58,891 nucleotides of DNA. It comes from Oscillospiraceae bacterium. Its GTDB lineage: Bacteria; Bacillota; Clostridia; Oscillospirales; Oscillospiraceae. Under the pieces are notes generated by a model. It was not told the origin of the DNA. It searched no databases and saw only the letters and a program-made list of their open reading frames with translations. Where the stretch lies: contig JAJQEJ010000016.1 in NCBI GenBank assembly GCA_021201735.1, positions 1 through 58,891 on the forward strand. The letters run 5' to 3'. Below are positions 18,193-26,407 of this stretch, piece after piece (the first letter of the stretch is position 1; each line of letters starts with the position of its first letter). The position numbers and the translations under genes are program-made.

Positions 18193-19521
18193 ATGTATTA
18201 TAACGATTATAACAGACCGCCGGAGGATCAGCAGGCCTTTGTGACCAATGACTATCACGTGCACGGCGGCGAGCCTCCGCAGCCGCCGAAGAAAAAGCAT
18301 ACGGGCGCAAAGATTGCGGCGGCCTGTCTTGTCTGCGCCCTCATTGGCGGCGCGGTTGGCGGCGGCGGCGCGATGTATTTCTCCTCCGGGCAAAATACCA
18401 CCACCGACGCGGGACTGACTGAGGGCACCCGTTCCACGGCGGCGATGACAGTCAGCAATGTTGCAACCGGCACCCTCGATTTTTCGCAGGTGTATGCGAA
18501 TAATCTGGCCTCGGTCGTCGGCGTGAATGGAGATGCCACAACAAACTACTTCGGGCAGCAGGTGCGCAACGCCGTCTCCGGCTCCGGCTTTGTGATCCGG
18601 TCAGACGGCTATATTCTGACGAACTACCATGTGATTGATGGTGTGGACAATATTACCGTGTCCTTTTCAGACGGAACGACCTATGACGCGACCCTCGTCG
18701 GCGGGGAACAGGAGAACGATATCGCTGTGTTAAAGATCGACGCGACCGGGCTGCAGGTCGTCACGCTGGGTGACTCGAGCGCCCTTCAGGTGGGTGAACC
18801 GGTCGTTGCCATCGGCAATCCCCTTGGCGAACTTACCTTCACCTGCACCGTGGGATATGTATCTGCGAAAGACCGGAGCGTTACCATGTCCGACGGCACC
18901 GTGATGAATATGCTCCAGACCGACGCCGCGATCAACTCGGGCAATTCCGGTGGCCCGCTCTTTGACAGCTACGGACAGGTAGTAGGCATTGTGAGCGCGA
19001 AGTATTCCAGCAGTTCAACCACCTCCTCCGCCTCCATTGAAGGTATTGGGTTTGCCATCCCCATCTCGGATGTGAAGGATATGGTCAGCGATATTATTAC
19101 CTATGGCTATGTTACCGGAAAGCCGAATGTGGGTATTATGATGAACGATGTCTCCTCCTCCGCGATTCAATATGGCATTCCGGAGGGCGCGGAAGTGAAG
19201 GCGATTCTCAGCGGCTCCTGCGCTGAAAAGGCGGGGCTGCAGGTTGGAGATATCATTACCGCGGTCAGCGGGACAACGGTTTCCGACGTCACGGCGCTGA
19301 AAAGTGAGATCAACGAGCACAAGGCAGGAGAGTCGGTGACCTTCTCGATCTATCGTAGCGGACAGACAATGGAGATCACCCTCACCCTTGATGAGAGCAG
19401 TCAGGAGCGGCAGGCGGCAATGGATAAGCTTTATGAGGAATATCAGGCGCAGCTACAGCAGGAGCAACAGCAGCAGCAACAACAGAGCGGCAGCTATAGC
19501 TTCCCGTATTTCGGCTGGTAA
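18193..19521 (+). CDS. HtrA/DegP-type membrane-anchored serine protease
   Basis: The 442-residue protein has a cytoplasmic Pro-rich start, one membrane segment (about 39-63, Ala/Gly-rich), then a trypsin-like domain with the triad H146 (TNYHVID), D176 (ENDIAVL) and S252 (GNSGGPL). One PDZ domain follows (about 330-410), and a glutamine-rich tail ends the chain. It acts outside the membrane as a quality-control protease. The ATG at 18193 is chosen because AAGGAG lies nine bases upstream; a TTG two codons earlier is too close. A short inverted repeat TTGAAC...GTTCAA (18150-18170) lies just ahead of the ribosome site and might be an operator. Confidence 0.93.
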   Translation: MYYNDYNRPPEDQQAFVTNDYHVHGGEPPQPPKKKHTGAKIAAACLVCALIGGAVGGGGAMYFSSGQNTTTDAGLTEGTRSTAAMTVSNVATGTLDFSQVYANNLASVVGVNGDATTNYFGQQVRNAVSGSGFVIRSDGYILTNYHVIDGVDNITVSFSDGTTYDATLVGGEQENDIAVLKIDATGLQVVTLGDSSALQVGEPVVAIGNPLGELTFTCTVGYVSAKDRSVTMSDGTVMNMLQTDAAINSGNSGGPLFDSYGQVVGIVSAKYSSSSTTSSASIEGIGFAIPISDVKDMVSDIITYGYVTGKPNVGIMMNDVSSSAIQYGIPEGAEVKAILSGSCAEKAGLQVGDIITAVSGTTVSDVTALKSEINEHKAGESVTFSIYRSGQTMEITLTLDESSQERQAAMDKLYEEYQAQLQQEQQQQQQQSGSYSFPYFGW

Positions 19522-19552
19522 CAACGCTAGTTTTTGTCGGCAACTATAATTT

Positions 19553-19598
19553 AAAATACTCCCCTTAAAGCAGGCATGCGTTAAGGGGAGTATTTTTA
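19553..19598 (+). terminator. Terminator of the HtrA gene
   Basis: A long perfect stem (19553-19568 with complement at 19581-19596, including ACTCCCCTTAA) has a 12-base loop. A/T runs flank both sides, so it may work in both directions. Confidence 0.85.
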
Positions 19599-19791
19599 TG
19601 CCAACCCGAAGGGGCGCGGATCAAAGGGGGCCGACAAACGCTGCTTGGAAGCAGGAAGACTGCATTCAAATATAATTTGTAAAAAATACCAATATTGCAA
19701 ATTTTGGGTCTAAAATCCGATTTTATAAGATAGTACACTACATCTAGGCCAAACGCTTGGCTAATACAACAATAGAGGGAGTTAATTTATT

Positions 19792-20106
19792 ATGGACAAG
19801 GTCAGCCGTAGAGAAGTAGAAGAGGTTGCCTCAGCAGAAGCACTTATCTCAAGAGCGTATGTCAAAACGGAGAGCGGAGCAGAACACATATTAGAATACT
19901 ACATATTTGCCCAAGCGCCGCAGTCAGACGGTGAAGCCTATGGCATTACGGTGAAGCAACATACCTGTGGCGAAGTGCTCACGCAGTCAAAGGCCTTGAC
20001 GGAAAGCAAAGACAAGGTGCTACAATTAGCCGAATGCCTATCCAGAAACTTTGTATTCCCCGACTCCCTACCTGAGGTATTGGAGGATCTGGGTTACACC
20101 AACTAG
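19792..20106 (+). CDS. Small clostridial protein, possibly DUF6514-like
   Basis: This 104-residue soluble protein starts MDKVSRREVEEVASAEALIS and contains an IL(E)YYIFA...YGITVKQ core followed by a C-terminal helix ending SLPEVLEDLGYTN. The pattern (short beta-rich body, then a C-terminal 'P.SL.EVLED' helix) reminds me of the clostridial DUF6514 group, but I cannot confirm it. Its function is unknown. The ribosome site is weak (GAGGGAG about 10 bases before the ATG). The gene stands alone between two terminators, and the 190 bases upstream are AT-rich without a clear consensus promoter. Confidence 0.7.
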   Translation: MDKVSRREVEEVASAEALISRAYVKTESGAEHILEYYIFAQAPQSDGEAYGITVKQHTCGEVLTQSKALTESKDKVLQLAECLSRNFVFPDSLPEVLEDLGYTN

Positions 20107-20135
20107 CTCCTTCTTGTTGAATAATACCCGCAACA

Positions 20136-20169
20136 CCCGCAACGCCAAGCACGTTGCGGGCTCTTTTTT
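20136..20169 (+). terminator. Terminator after the 104-residue gene
   Basis: A 9-bp GC-rich stem (20136-20144 with 20152-20160), a 7-base loop and then a run of T. It ends just before the convergent LuxR-family gene. Confidence 0.9.
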
Positions 20170-20170
20170 G

Positions 20171-22687
20171 TTATATCTGAACCAACTTTTCAGATATTGC
20201 AATGCGTACCGCCTCTTTGCTGTTCCTGGCCCCCAATTTGTCATAAATGTTTTGTATCTGCAATTTCACATAATTCTGGGAGATATCCCTGTAGGATGCA
20301 ATTTCCGCACGTGACAGACCTTGACATAAATCGGTTAAGCATGCAAGCTCCTTTTGGGTCAACCTTTTGTGCGGGTCATTTTTCGATGAATTCCGTTTTG
20401 CATACTCGGCGGAAAGATATGAAATTTTTTTGGCATATGCAGAAGATTTTCTTTGTATATTATTCAGCCAATCGTCCGGTATGATGTCCTGCGCCTGTTT
20501 TCTGGTCGCCTTAATCAGAGCCAACATATTGTTCCCAAGCTCAATGAAAGGCATAATGAATGAATTGGTCGCTGAAAGCATATATGCGTTTTGCAGTGTT
20601 CCAATTGCCGCGTGGCTGTCTTTTAAATGATATAGAGCGACAGCTTTCAGGGCCGCTGCTTCAATTTTCCCCAATAAGCCTAATTCATAAATTTCATCAT
20701 GTTCCACCCCTTCCAGTAATGCTAATAGCTCATTATATTTTTTTTCTGCCAAAAGGCATTTTGCGATCAGTATTTCCATCGGAGCGAATTCTAACATATT
20801 CATGGGTATGGCGTTATTCCAGAAGCTCACCTGGTCCATCTGCCCAATTGCGGCATAAAACCAACAAGAGGCGAGCACATACATGGAATAATTGTCGTAC
20901 TGCTCATATTTTTCTGTTTGCTGCTTTAATCTTTCAATTATGTCAATGACTCCATTATAATTTCCTGCTGATATATTCATTCTCATCAGATAAAAGAGCG
21001 ACGTATCTTCTATATAATACTGTTTGGCTGTATGTGCTTTCGTAAGTGCCTGATAAATATTTGTTTCAGCATTTTTCAATTCGCGTCGAAAGAATGATAC
21101 TTCTCCTTTGCAAAGACAATCGTATCCGGCACCCCCTCCATGTGTCATGTACATTATATGGGGGACGGATTTCTCCATATCTGCAATAAACTGTTCAAAA
21201 GCGCCGGGTTCTGTGGATTTTAATGTGCAGGCATAGCAGTTGAGCCCGACATTGGACGAGCCAAGGACGTTACCTGTATCATATGCTTTTTGAAAAAATG
21301 CCACAAAATTATTTTGGTTTCCTTTGTACAGATTGAGAAATCCCCAGGTTATATAGAGAGTACAAAACAAATAGTCTCTATTTGGCGACAGGGGGAGGCT
21401 TTGTAATAGACTCTCCAGCACTTGAAATGTGGACTGCAACTGATCATATGAATTGGAATAAAAGGAGAACCGGAACTGCGTAATCAGAGCGATATATCTG
21501 CATTCGCCCATGCTATCCAGATACTTATTAATTATTTTTATAAAATAGTCCGACAGCTCAGTAGAAACGATTAAAGGATAGGATGCAATGACCATAATCA
21601 TTTGTAAGTATTCTTTTCCTTTTGCGTAATACTCAATCGCATCCAAGTTGAAACCGTTTTTCAAATACCAGTTTGCCGCTTTGGCATAACACACTGTCTT
21701 GTCTTGCTCGGAAAGCAGTTCGTGCTTTCCATACAAAAACTCCAGAAATAGATGATGAAAATAGTATGTGTTCATCATGGAATCATATCGGATAAAGGAT
21801 GTTATGGAGGAGATTGTCTGGACGAGTTGGCGATTGTCTCCTGATAGCGCATATAAGAGTTCCTGCGGCATGTTCTCAAATAGCGACAACTGAATGAGAA
21901 AATGTTGTACATCGTTTGAAAGGACAGAAAAGATTTCGCATTCCATCAACTTGAACACGGATGATCTCATAGCAGTGACAGCGTATTCTTCCTGTAATAC
22001 CCCTTGCTTTAATGAGAGCCCAATCAAATAAATCGCAAAAATCCACCCATGTGTCTGCTGATAGATTTTTGGCAAAATATGTATCGATAGTGCGACGTGA
22101 TTGATATTGTAGTAATCCAGTATCTCACGCTCACTAAACCGTAGATCCCTTTCTGTAATTGTGGTGAGCAGCCCCTTCGATAAAAGCGAAGCTATACTAA
22201 TATTCGGCTCTTGTCTGGATATCAGTATAATTGATAAATTTGGTATACATGCGTTAATTAGCCGCTCAATAAAGCGCAAAATCTTATCTTCAGTAATCAA
22301 ATGAAAGTTATCGTATACGAGAACACATTTTTTCTTCGTTGCTTCAGCCAGATGCGAAATGCAGAGATTCATTTTTTCCAATGAATCGGGGAAACCCAGC
22401 AGCTCCAAACTGTCAACAAAGGATTTATATTGTGTGGGGAAGATTTTTTTAAAATTTTCCCAGTATTTCACTATAGTATTGTCCATAACGGTAATTGTAT
22501 GCCATAAATGATTGATGTCATGATCATGCAAAAAAGAAATGACTGCTTGTGTTTTTCCATAGCCTGCCCCGGCTATGATTGTTGTAATGGGTTTTTCCAT
22601 AGCCTGCTCAAGGAGGAAGTCAAGTTGTGGCCGTTTGAGAAAAACGATGTCGCGTTGAACACTAGCTGTCGACCGATTATTAGGCAT
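20171..22687 (-). CDS. LuxR-family regulator with MalT-like STAND ATPase
   Basis: From the preferred start the protein has 838 residues. Order of parts: P-loop GAGYGKT at 40-46 with Walker B-like KKCVLVYDNFHLI, a winged-helix region, a long helical TPR-type middle (about 400-750), and a C-terminal LuxR helix-turn-helix (about 772-838; LTQKELACLTDLCQGLSRAE). This is the MalT architecture: ATP- and effector-dependent activators. It is visibly AT-richer than its neighbours, which suggests acquisition. Of two in-frame ATGs, the first (22699) touches the AAAGGA ribosome site and the second (22687) is 12 bases away and preferred. Longer upstream frames run through the structured leader and are rejected. 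No obvious target operon is adjacent. Confidence 0.9.
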   Translation of the reverse strand: MPNNRSTASVQRDIVFLKRPQLDFLLEQAMEKPITTIIAGAGYGKTQAVISFLHDHDINHLWHTITVMDNTIVKYWENFKKIFPTQYKSFVDSLELLGFPDSLEKMNLCISHLAEATKKKCVLVYDNFHLITEDKILRFIERLINACIPNLSIILISRQEPNISIASLLSKGLLTTITERDLRFSEREILDYYNINHVALSIHILPKIYQQTHGWIFAIYLIGLSLKQGVLQEEYAVTAMRSSVFKLMECEIFSVLSNDVQHFLIQLSLFENMPQELLYALSGDNRQLVQTISSITSFIRYDSMMNTYYFHHLFLEFLYGKHELLSEQDKTVCYAKAANWYLKNGFNLDAIEYYAKGKEYLQMIMVIASYPLIVSTELSDYFIKIINKYLDSMGECRYIALITQFRFSFYSNSYDQLQSTFQVLESLLQSLPLSPNRDYLFCTLYITWGFLNLYKGNQNNFVAFFQKAYDTGNVLGSSNVGLNCYACTLKSTEPGAFEQFIADMEKSVPHIMYMTHGGGAGYDCLCKGEVSFFRRELKNAETNIYQALTKAHTAKQYYIEDTSLFYLMRMNISAGNYNGVIDIIERLKQQTEKYEQYDNYSMYVLASCWFYAAIGQMDQVSFWNNAIPMNMLEFAPMEILIAKCLLAEKKYNELLALLEGVEHDEIYELGLLGKIEAAALKAVALYHLKDSHAAIGTLQNAYMLSATNSFIMPFIELGNNMLALIKATRKQAQDIIPDDWLNNIQRKSSAYAKKISYLSAEYAKRNSSKNDPHKRLTQKELACLTDLCQGLSRAEIASYRDISQNYVKLQIQNIYDKLGARNSKEAVRIAISEKLVQI

Positions 22688-22790
22688 ATTAATGGTCATT
22701 CCTTTCGTTGCGCGAACGGCACAAAACGACCATGAAAAGGAATGGCCATTTTGTGCATCTGCCGCGGTTCCCTGCAGGGGAGCAGCAGGC
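22688..22790 (-). promoter_or_regulatory. Structured 5' leader of the LuxR-family gene, copy 1
   Basis: Reading the minus strand, hairpin 1 is at 22788-22759, hairpin 2 pairs 22756-22744 with 22731-22719 (13 positions, including two G-U pairs), then a short CGTT/AACG stem and the ribosome site AAAGGA (22705-22700). The loop of hairpin 2 contains CATTCCTTT, a perfect 9-base complement of AAAGGAATG at the ribosome site. The CBS gene at 43.7 kb has the same leader with compensatory changes; 44 bases up to and including the start codon are identical. Confidence 0.75.
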
Positions 22791-22815
22791 GCATTATCAT
22801 TTGAACAGCATAATG

Positions 22816-22844
22816 AGTATAGCTTCAATGTGTGTTATTGTCAA
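22816..22844 (-). promoter_or_regulatory. Promoter of the LuxR-family gene
   Basis: On the minus strand a perfect TTGACA (22839-22844) and TATACT (22816-22821) are separated by 17 bases. The expected transcript starts near 22809, placing hairpin 1 of the leader close to its 5' end. Confidence 0.85.
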
Positions 22845-22904
22845 TGAAAAAACAAAAGATGTAAAAAACAAAAGTATAAAGAATTAGATGATTTTCAAGC
22901 ATTG

Positions 22905-22962
22905 AAATGCTCTCCTTAACGTAGACAGCGGAAAAGCACCGCATACAGAAAGGAGAGCATTT
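22905..22962 (+). repeat. Long nested inverted repeat upstream of the 40-residue gene
   Basis: AAATGCTCTCCTT (22905-22917) is the exact complement of 22950-22962. Inside is a smaller GCGG/CCGC hairpin. The right arm contains a purine-rich AAGGAGAG followed by ATTTTAA. It may be an attenuator or terminator or an RNA regulatory structure between the LuxR promoter and the small gene. Confidence 0.65.
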
Positions 22963-23034
22963 TAATATCCGTTTTATTGTACATGTTATTTGCTATCCTA
23001 AAGATAAGAACACAAAGAAAAAGGAGTGCTTACC

Positions 23035-23157
23035 ATGTACTATGAAATCAAATGGGTATTGGATCATGTGGAGGTTTACGACAGAGAGGGGCGGTTTTGC
23101 TTTTCCGCCGATTCAGCAGGGGAGGCGGAGCGGGAGCTGGAGGCGCTTATCGCATAA
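23035..23157 (+). CDS. 40-residue protein of unknown function
   Basis: An ATG with AAGGAG nine bases upstream opens a 40-codon frame beginning MYYEIKWVLDHVEVYDREGR and ending in an acidic helix (AEREL...LIA). The strong ribosome site, the even distribution of charged residues and the GC-rich third positions argue for a real gene. The composition (short beta strands then a helix) suggests a small soluble domain. It converges with the dehydratase genes, leaving only five bases between stop codons. The upstream AT-rich tract with a nested inverted repeat probably controls it. Confidence 0.65.
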   Translation: MYYEIKWVLDHVEVYDREGRFCFSADSAGEAERELEALIA

Positions 23158-23162
23158 GGGCG

Positions 23163-24806
23163 CTACCCCTGCACATGCTCCAGTGCGAAAAGGGCAGCAC
23201 CCAGGGCTCCGCACAGGTCGGGCACATCCGAGATCCAGAGCGGAGCGCCGAGCCGCGTCTCGATCTCCTTGACAACGCCGCGGTTGCGCGCAACCCCGCC
23301 GGTCATCATATAGTCGGGCACGCCGCCCACCCGGCTGACGAGGGCGGAGGTCTTTACCGCGACCGACTTGTGCAGGCCGTGCACGATATCGGCGGCGCTG
23401 TGGTTATCCGCAATGAGGGAAACCACCTCCGATTCCGCAAATACGGTGCAGATGCTGGAGATGGTGAGCTCCTCCTTCCACTGCAGGCCGAGCTCGCCCA
23501 GCGCGTCAAGCTCAACCTCCATGGTGCGCGCCATCAGCTCCAGAAAGCGGCCGGTACCGGCGGCACACTTGTCATTCATGACAAAATTCGTAACCGTCCC
23601 GTCCGCGCCCAGGCAAATTACCTTGCTGTCCTGCCCGCCGATATCCACGATTGTGCGCGCGGCGGGGTTCAAGTAATGTGCGCCGCGCGCATGGCAGGTG
23701 ATTTCGGTGACCGCGCCGGTGGCAAAGGGGATATTGTTGCGCCCGTAGCCCGTTGCGACAATGGCGGCCATATCCTCTTTAGAAAACCCCGCAAGGGCGG
23801 CAAATGCCTTTTCCGCGCCGACGCCCGCCTTCGGCCCCGTGCGCACGATGGCGCTTGCCACAAGGTTCCCGTCCAGATCCAGTACAGCGACGTTGGTGGT
23901 GGTGGAGCCGCTGTCGATACCAGCCACATAGCTGCCACTCTTTTTTGTACTCCGCGCGGCAGCGGCGGTTGGGAAAATCCGCTCGACAAACGCGTCGAGC
24001 CGTGTGGCAAGCTGGCCCGCGGCGGCGCGGGAAAAGTCCGATTCCAGCTTTAGCAGCGGAATGGCGCAGGTTTTGCGCAGCGTTTCATATTCAAAGGCGT
24101 AATAATCGCAGAATTTTACGGTGTGATAGATGATCCCCTTGATATTGGGGTGGTTGAGCAGCTCCTCGCGGCGGCCGATTCCGTCCATCCGCATACAGGG
24201 CAGCTGCCCCAAAAGCGCGCCCGCGTACCAGTCCATCAACGCGTCAAAGGCGTCGGGAAACTGCTCCGGCGGGGCAATGTGGCGGTTCCCGCCGCAGGTA
24301 AAATCCACAACGGGAATGGGCGAATGAGCGCGAAAGGCCTCCAGCATCGCGCTGCCGGCACGCGCGCCCAGAACGGCCAGAAACGGCTCCTGCGGTAGTG
24401 GCGGGGCCGGGACAAAGGCGGCCTTGAATTGGGCGATATCAAACGTTTTGCCAGAATAGGCCGTAAATTCCTCCGCCAGACGGTGCAGCTCACGAGAGAG
24501 CTGCATGCGGGCGCAGGAGTCGTCGTGATGTGGAAGGTCAAGCAGGAAGGTAAACCGCTCCGGGTGCGCACACCGCGCTACATCATAGGTACGCCGCAAA
24601 CTGTCACAGCAGTTGACCAGCACAAGGCCCTCCAGCGCTGCGCTCCGGCTGTCCTCCAGCACTGCCTTGGCGTGGCAGCAGAAGTGGTTGTGGGTCAGGG
24701 TTTCCGCATATTCGAAATCCGCCGCCTCGCTGTTGAGCAGCGTACAGGAGTAGCCGAAGGCGGCGAAAAGCTCCAAAGGTGTATATTTGCAGGTGTAGCC
24801 GATCAT
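23163..24806 (-). CDS. Fused 2-hydroxyacyl-CoA dehydratase subunit and BadF/HgdC-type activase
   Basis: The protein has 547 residues with two parts. Residues 1 to about 285 resemble a 2-hydroxyacyl-CoA dehydratase subunit (YTPLELFAAFGY near the start; NCCDSL; CGGNRH; VKFCDYYAFEYE; then the family-typical LKLESDFSR...GQLATRLDAFVE). Residues from about 305 form an ASKHA activase: GIDSGSTTTNVAVLD, then DKCAAGTGRFLE and SSICTVFAESEVVS, which hold the two cysteines that bind the [4Fe-4S] cluster between two subunits. Activases pass an electron to the dehydratase at the cost of ATP. Normally subunit and activase are separate genes. It overlaps the upstream dehydratase gene by four bases. The substrate is unknown, and the homologous double-cubane cluster reductases are an alternative. 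Confidence 0.85.
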   Translation of the reverse strand: MIGYTCKYTPLELFAAFGYSCTLLNSEAADFEYAETLTHNHFCCHAKAVLEDSRSAALEGLVLVNCCDSLRRTYDVARCAHPERFTFLLDLPHHDDSCARMQLSRELHRLAEEFTAYSGKTFDIAQFKAAFVPAPPLPQEPFLAVLGARAGSAMLEAFRAHSPIPVVDFTCGGNRHIAPPEQFPDAFDALMDWYAGALLGQLPCMRMDGIGRREELLNHPNIKGIIYHTVKFCDYYAFEYETLRKTCAIPLLKLESDFSRAAAGQLATRLDAFVERIFPTAAAARSTKKSGSYVAGIDSGSTTTNVAVLDLDGNLVASAIVRTGPKAGVGAEKAFAALAGFSKEDMAAIVATGYGRNNIPFATGAVTEITCHARGAHYLNPAARTIVDIGGQDSKVICLGADGTVTNFVMNDKCAAGTGRFLELMARTMEVELDALGELGLQWKEELTISSICTVFAESEVVSLIADNHSAADIVHGLHKSVAVKTSALVSRVGGVPDYMMTGGVARNRGVVKEIETRLGAPLWISDVPDLCGALGAALFALEHVQG

Positions 24807-26080
24807 ATGCGCCCCTCCAATTGTTCCATAAAGGCCTGTAAGCGCGTCACCATCTGTCCGTCCCCGACGTTGCCGGAATCACAGCCGTCGCCATCGAGCA
24901 GAAGGGTGGGGTACCCCGCCGCCTCAAATGTGCGCTTCATATAGCCTGCGGCGCCGCTGGTCTGCTTGCAGCCCCAGTGACAGAAGCAGACGATGCCGTC
25001 AATGTTCATTTTTTTCGCCATATCCAGCGTGCGCTCCGTCCGGCGGTCTGCCCCGCCGTTATAGGAACCCTCCACAAGCATCCTCGCCATAGATTCGTAT
25101 GGATGGTCCGGGTCAGGGAGGATCATGTTTTCGTAGGTCATGTCGCTCGCGACAATCTCACAGCGGTCGCTGAAATTGAGGATCTGCTTCATGGAGCCCT
25201 GCCAATAGGGCAGGGTATGTACCCAGAGTAAGCGCTTGCCGCACAGCCCTTCCGGCAGTGCAGCAACCTGATGCAGGAGCAAGTTTGTGTACTTGACCAT
25301 CTCCGGCTTTCCGCGCATGATATGCAGGGCGATCATGGCAAACATTTCGCTTGTCATCTCATCCGGCATGGAACGCGTGGCGCGCAGGCCGAGATAGCGC
25401 CAGTAATTCTGCACGGTTTCCCGGCTATAGGAAAGTGCCTGGCGCAGGCGCTGTTCAGAAAGGGGTTTTCCGGTATGCTGCGAGAGAAACCTGCCCATTT
25501 CCCGCAGCTGGTCTGCGACATAGGCGACGGCGTCTTCATTTGGCTGATAGGGAACATCGACGGTAAAGTGCGGGACATGGTACAGCTCTGACAAGCGCCG
25601 AAAGGTGAGCTGATTTGCGTCGCACGCAAGGGACGTGTTCAAAATAGCGCAGGGCGGAGGGAGAACCCCCGATTCCGCGATGCCTAGCAGCATTTTATGA
25701 TAAGAACAGTAGCTCTCCGGCACGCCGTGTTCCTCCGCGGTCTGGATAAACACGGTGTCGGTGGATGTAGAGGTCACATAGCAGGCCAGTCCTTCCGGGA
25801 ACATGGGGGTAATATCCATCGCGTGCAGCAGCTCGCAGGGCAGAAATACATTGACGCAGGCGCAGGACGCGCCATGTGCCAGCGCATGGCCCATCATGGG
25901 GGACACCACGCTTTGAATATAGCTTTGCGCCTTGCCCAGCCGTTTTGGCGGTGCATATCGCATCTGCGCGCCTACAAGATGATACGCGGTCGCGAGCAGC
26001 CAACGCGCGCGGCGCGGATGACCGCCGACCTGACCACCGACAATTGCACCAAACTGATCCACAACAGAACCCATAAGCAT
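24803..26080 (-). CDS. 2-hydroxyacyl-CoA dehydratase-type subunit (HgdB-like)
   Basis: From the ATG at 26080 the protein has 425 residues. Family features include CACVNVFLPCELLHAM with two candidate cluster cysteines, SLACDANQL, and near the C-terminus IVCFCHWGCKQTSGAAGYMK. Such subunits bind a [4Fe-4S] cluster and the acyl-CoA substrate and work after one-electron activation. The next gene (four-base overlap) supplies a second subunit-like domain and the activase. Upstream in-frame codons run into the promoter and tRNA terminator and are rejected. The ribosome site is weak (GCGGGGG), and a second ATG lies two codons on (26074). Role: probably anaerobic fermentation of an amino-acid-derived hydroxyacyl-CoA, or a related reduction. 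Confidence 0.85.
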   Translation of the reverse strand: MLMGSVVDQFGAIVGGQVGGHPRRARWLLATAYHLVGAQMRYAPPKRLGKAQSYIQSVVSPMMGHALAHGASCACVNVFLPCELLHAMDITPMFPEGLACYVTSTSTDTVFIQTAEEHGVPESYCSYHKMLLGIAESGVLPPPCAILNTSLACDANQLTFRRLSELYHVPHFTVDVPYQPNEDAVAYVADQLREMGRFLSQHTGKPLSEQRLRQALSYSRETVQNYWRYLGLRATRSMPDEMTSEMFAMIALHIMRGKPEMVKYTNLLLHQVAALPEGLCGKRLLWVHTLPYWQGSMKQILNFSDRCEIVASDMTYENMILPDPDHPYESMARMLVEGSYNGGADRRTERTLDMAKKMNIDGIVCFCHWGCKQTSGAAGYMKRTFEAAGYPTLLLDGDGCDSGNVGDGQMVTRLQAFMEQLEGRI

Positions 26081-26155
26081 CCCCCGCAAGCGTATATTTT
26101 CCGCCGGTGGCCGCCGATGCGGATAAAACAGGCCGGTTTCTACTATACTATAAAT

Positions 26156-26187
26156 AAAAAAGGACACCCAGTCCGGGTGTCCTTTTT
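26156..26187. terminator. Bidirectional terminator beside tRNA-Gly
   Basis: A 9-bp stem AGGACACCC (26161-26169 with 26175-26183) is flanked by A and T runs on both sides. On the minus strand it follows the CCA end of the tRNA directly. Confidence 0.85.
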
Positions 26188-26262
26188 GGAGCAGGTGACG
26201 AGGCTCGAACTCGCTACCTCCACCTTGGCAAGGTGGCGCTCTACCAGATGAGCTACACCTGC
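26187..26262 (-). tRNA. tRNA-Gly (anticodon GCC)
   Basis: The minus strand folds as a cloverleaf. The acceptor arm GCAGGTG pairs with CACCTGC, the D arm has AGCTC...GAGC, the anticodon loop TTGCCAA reads GCC, and the T arm contains GTTCGAGCC. The discriminator base is T and CCA is encoded. A terminator follows immediately. Confidence 0.95.
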
Positions 26263-26320
26263 GACGACAGAAGATATTATACCCTGCATTTTCCCACTTG
26301 TCAAGACAGATTATTTAGAG

Positions 26321-26349
26321 TTGCAAAAGACGCGGTATTCTGTTAAAAT
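26321..26349 (+). promoter_or_regulatory. Promoter of the membrane protein gene
   Basis: TTGCAA (26321-26326) and TAAAAT (26344-26349) are separated by 17 bases. This shows that the in-frame TTG at 26321 belongs to the promoter, so the protein starts downstream. Confidence 0.7.
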
Positions 26350-26407
26350 GCTAAAAGCTACTTGCATAAGCGCCAAAGAGCATAAACCGAAGGGATGGCC
26401 AAGCTAC

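Noticed and set aside
22688..22828. N-terminal extension of the LuxR-family protein by 47 residues
   Set aside because: The frame runs through the structured leader, has no ribosome site at its ATG, and the -10 element of the promoter lies next to it.
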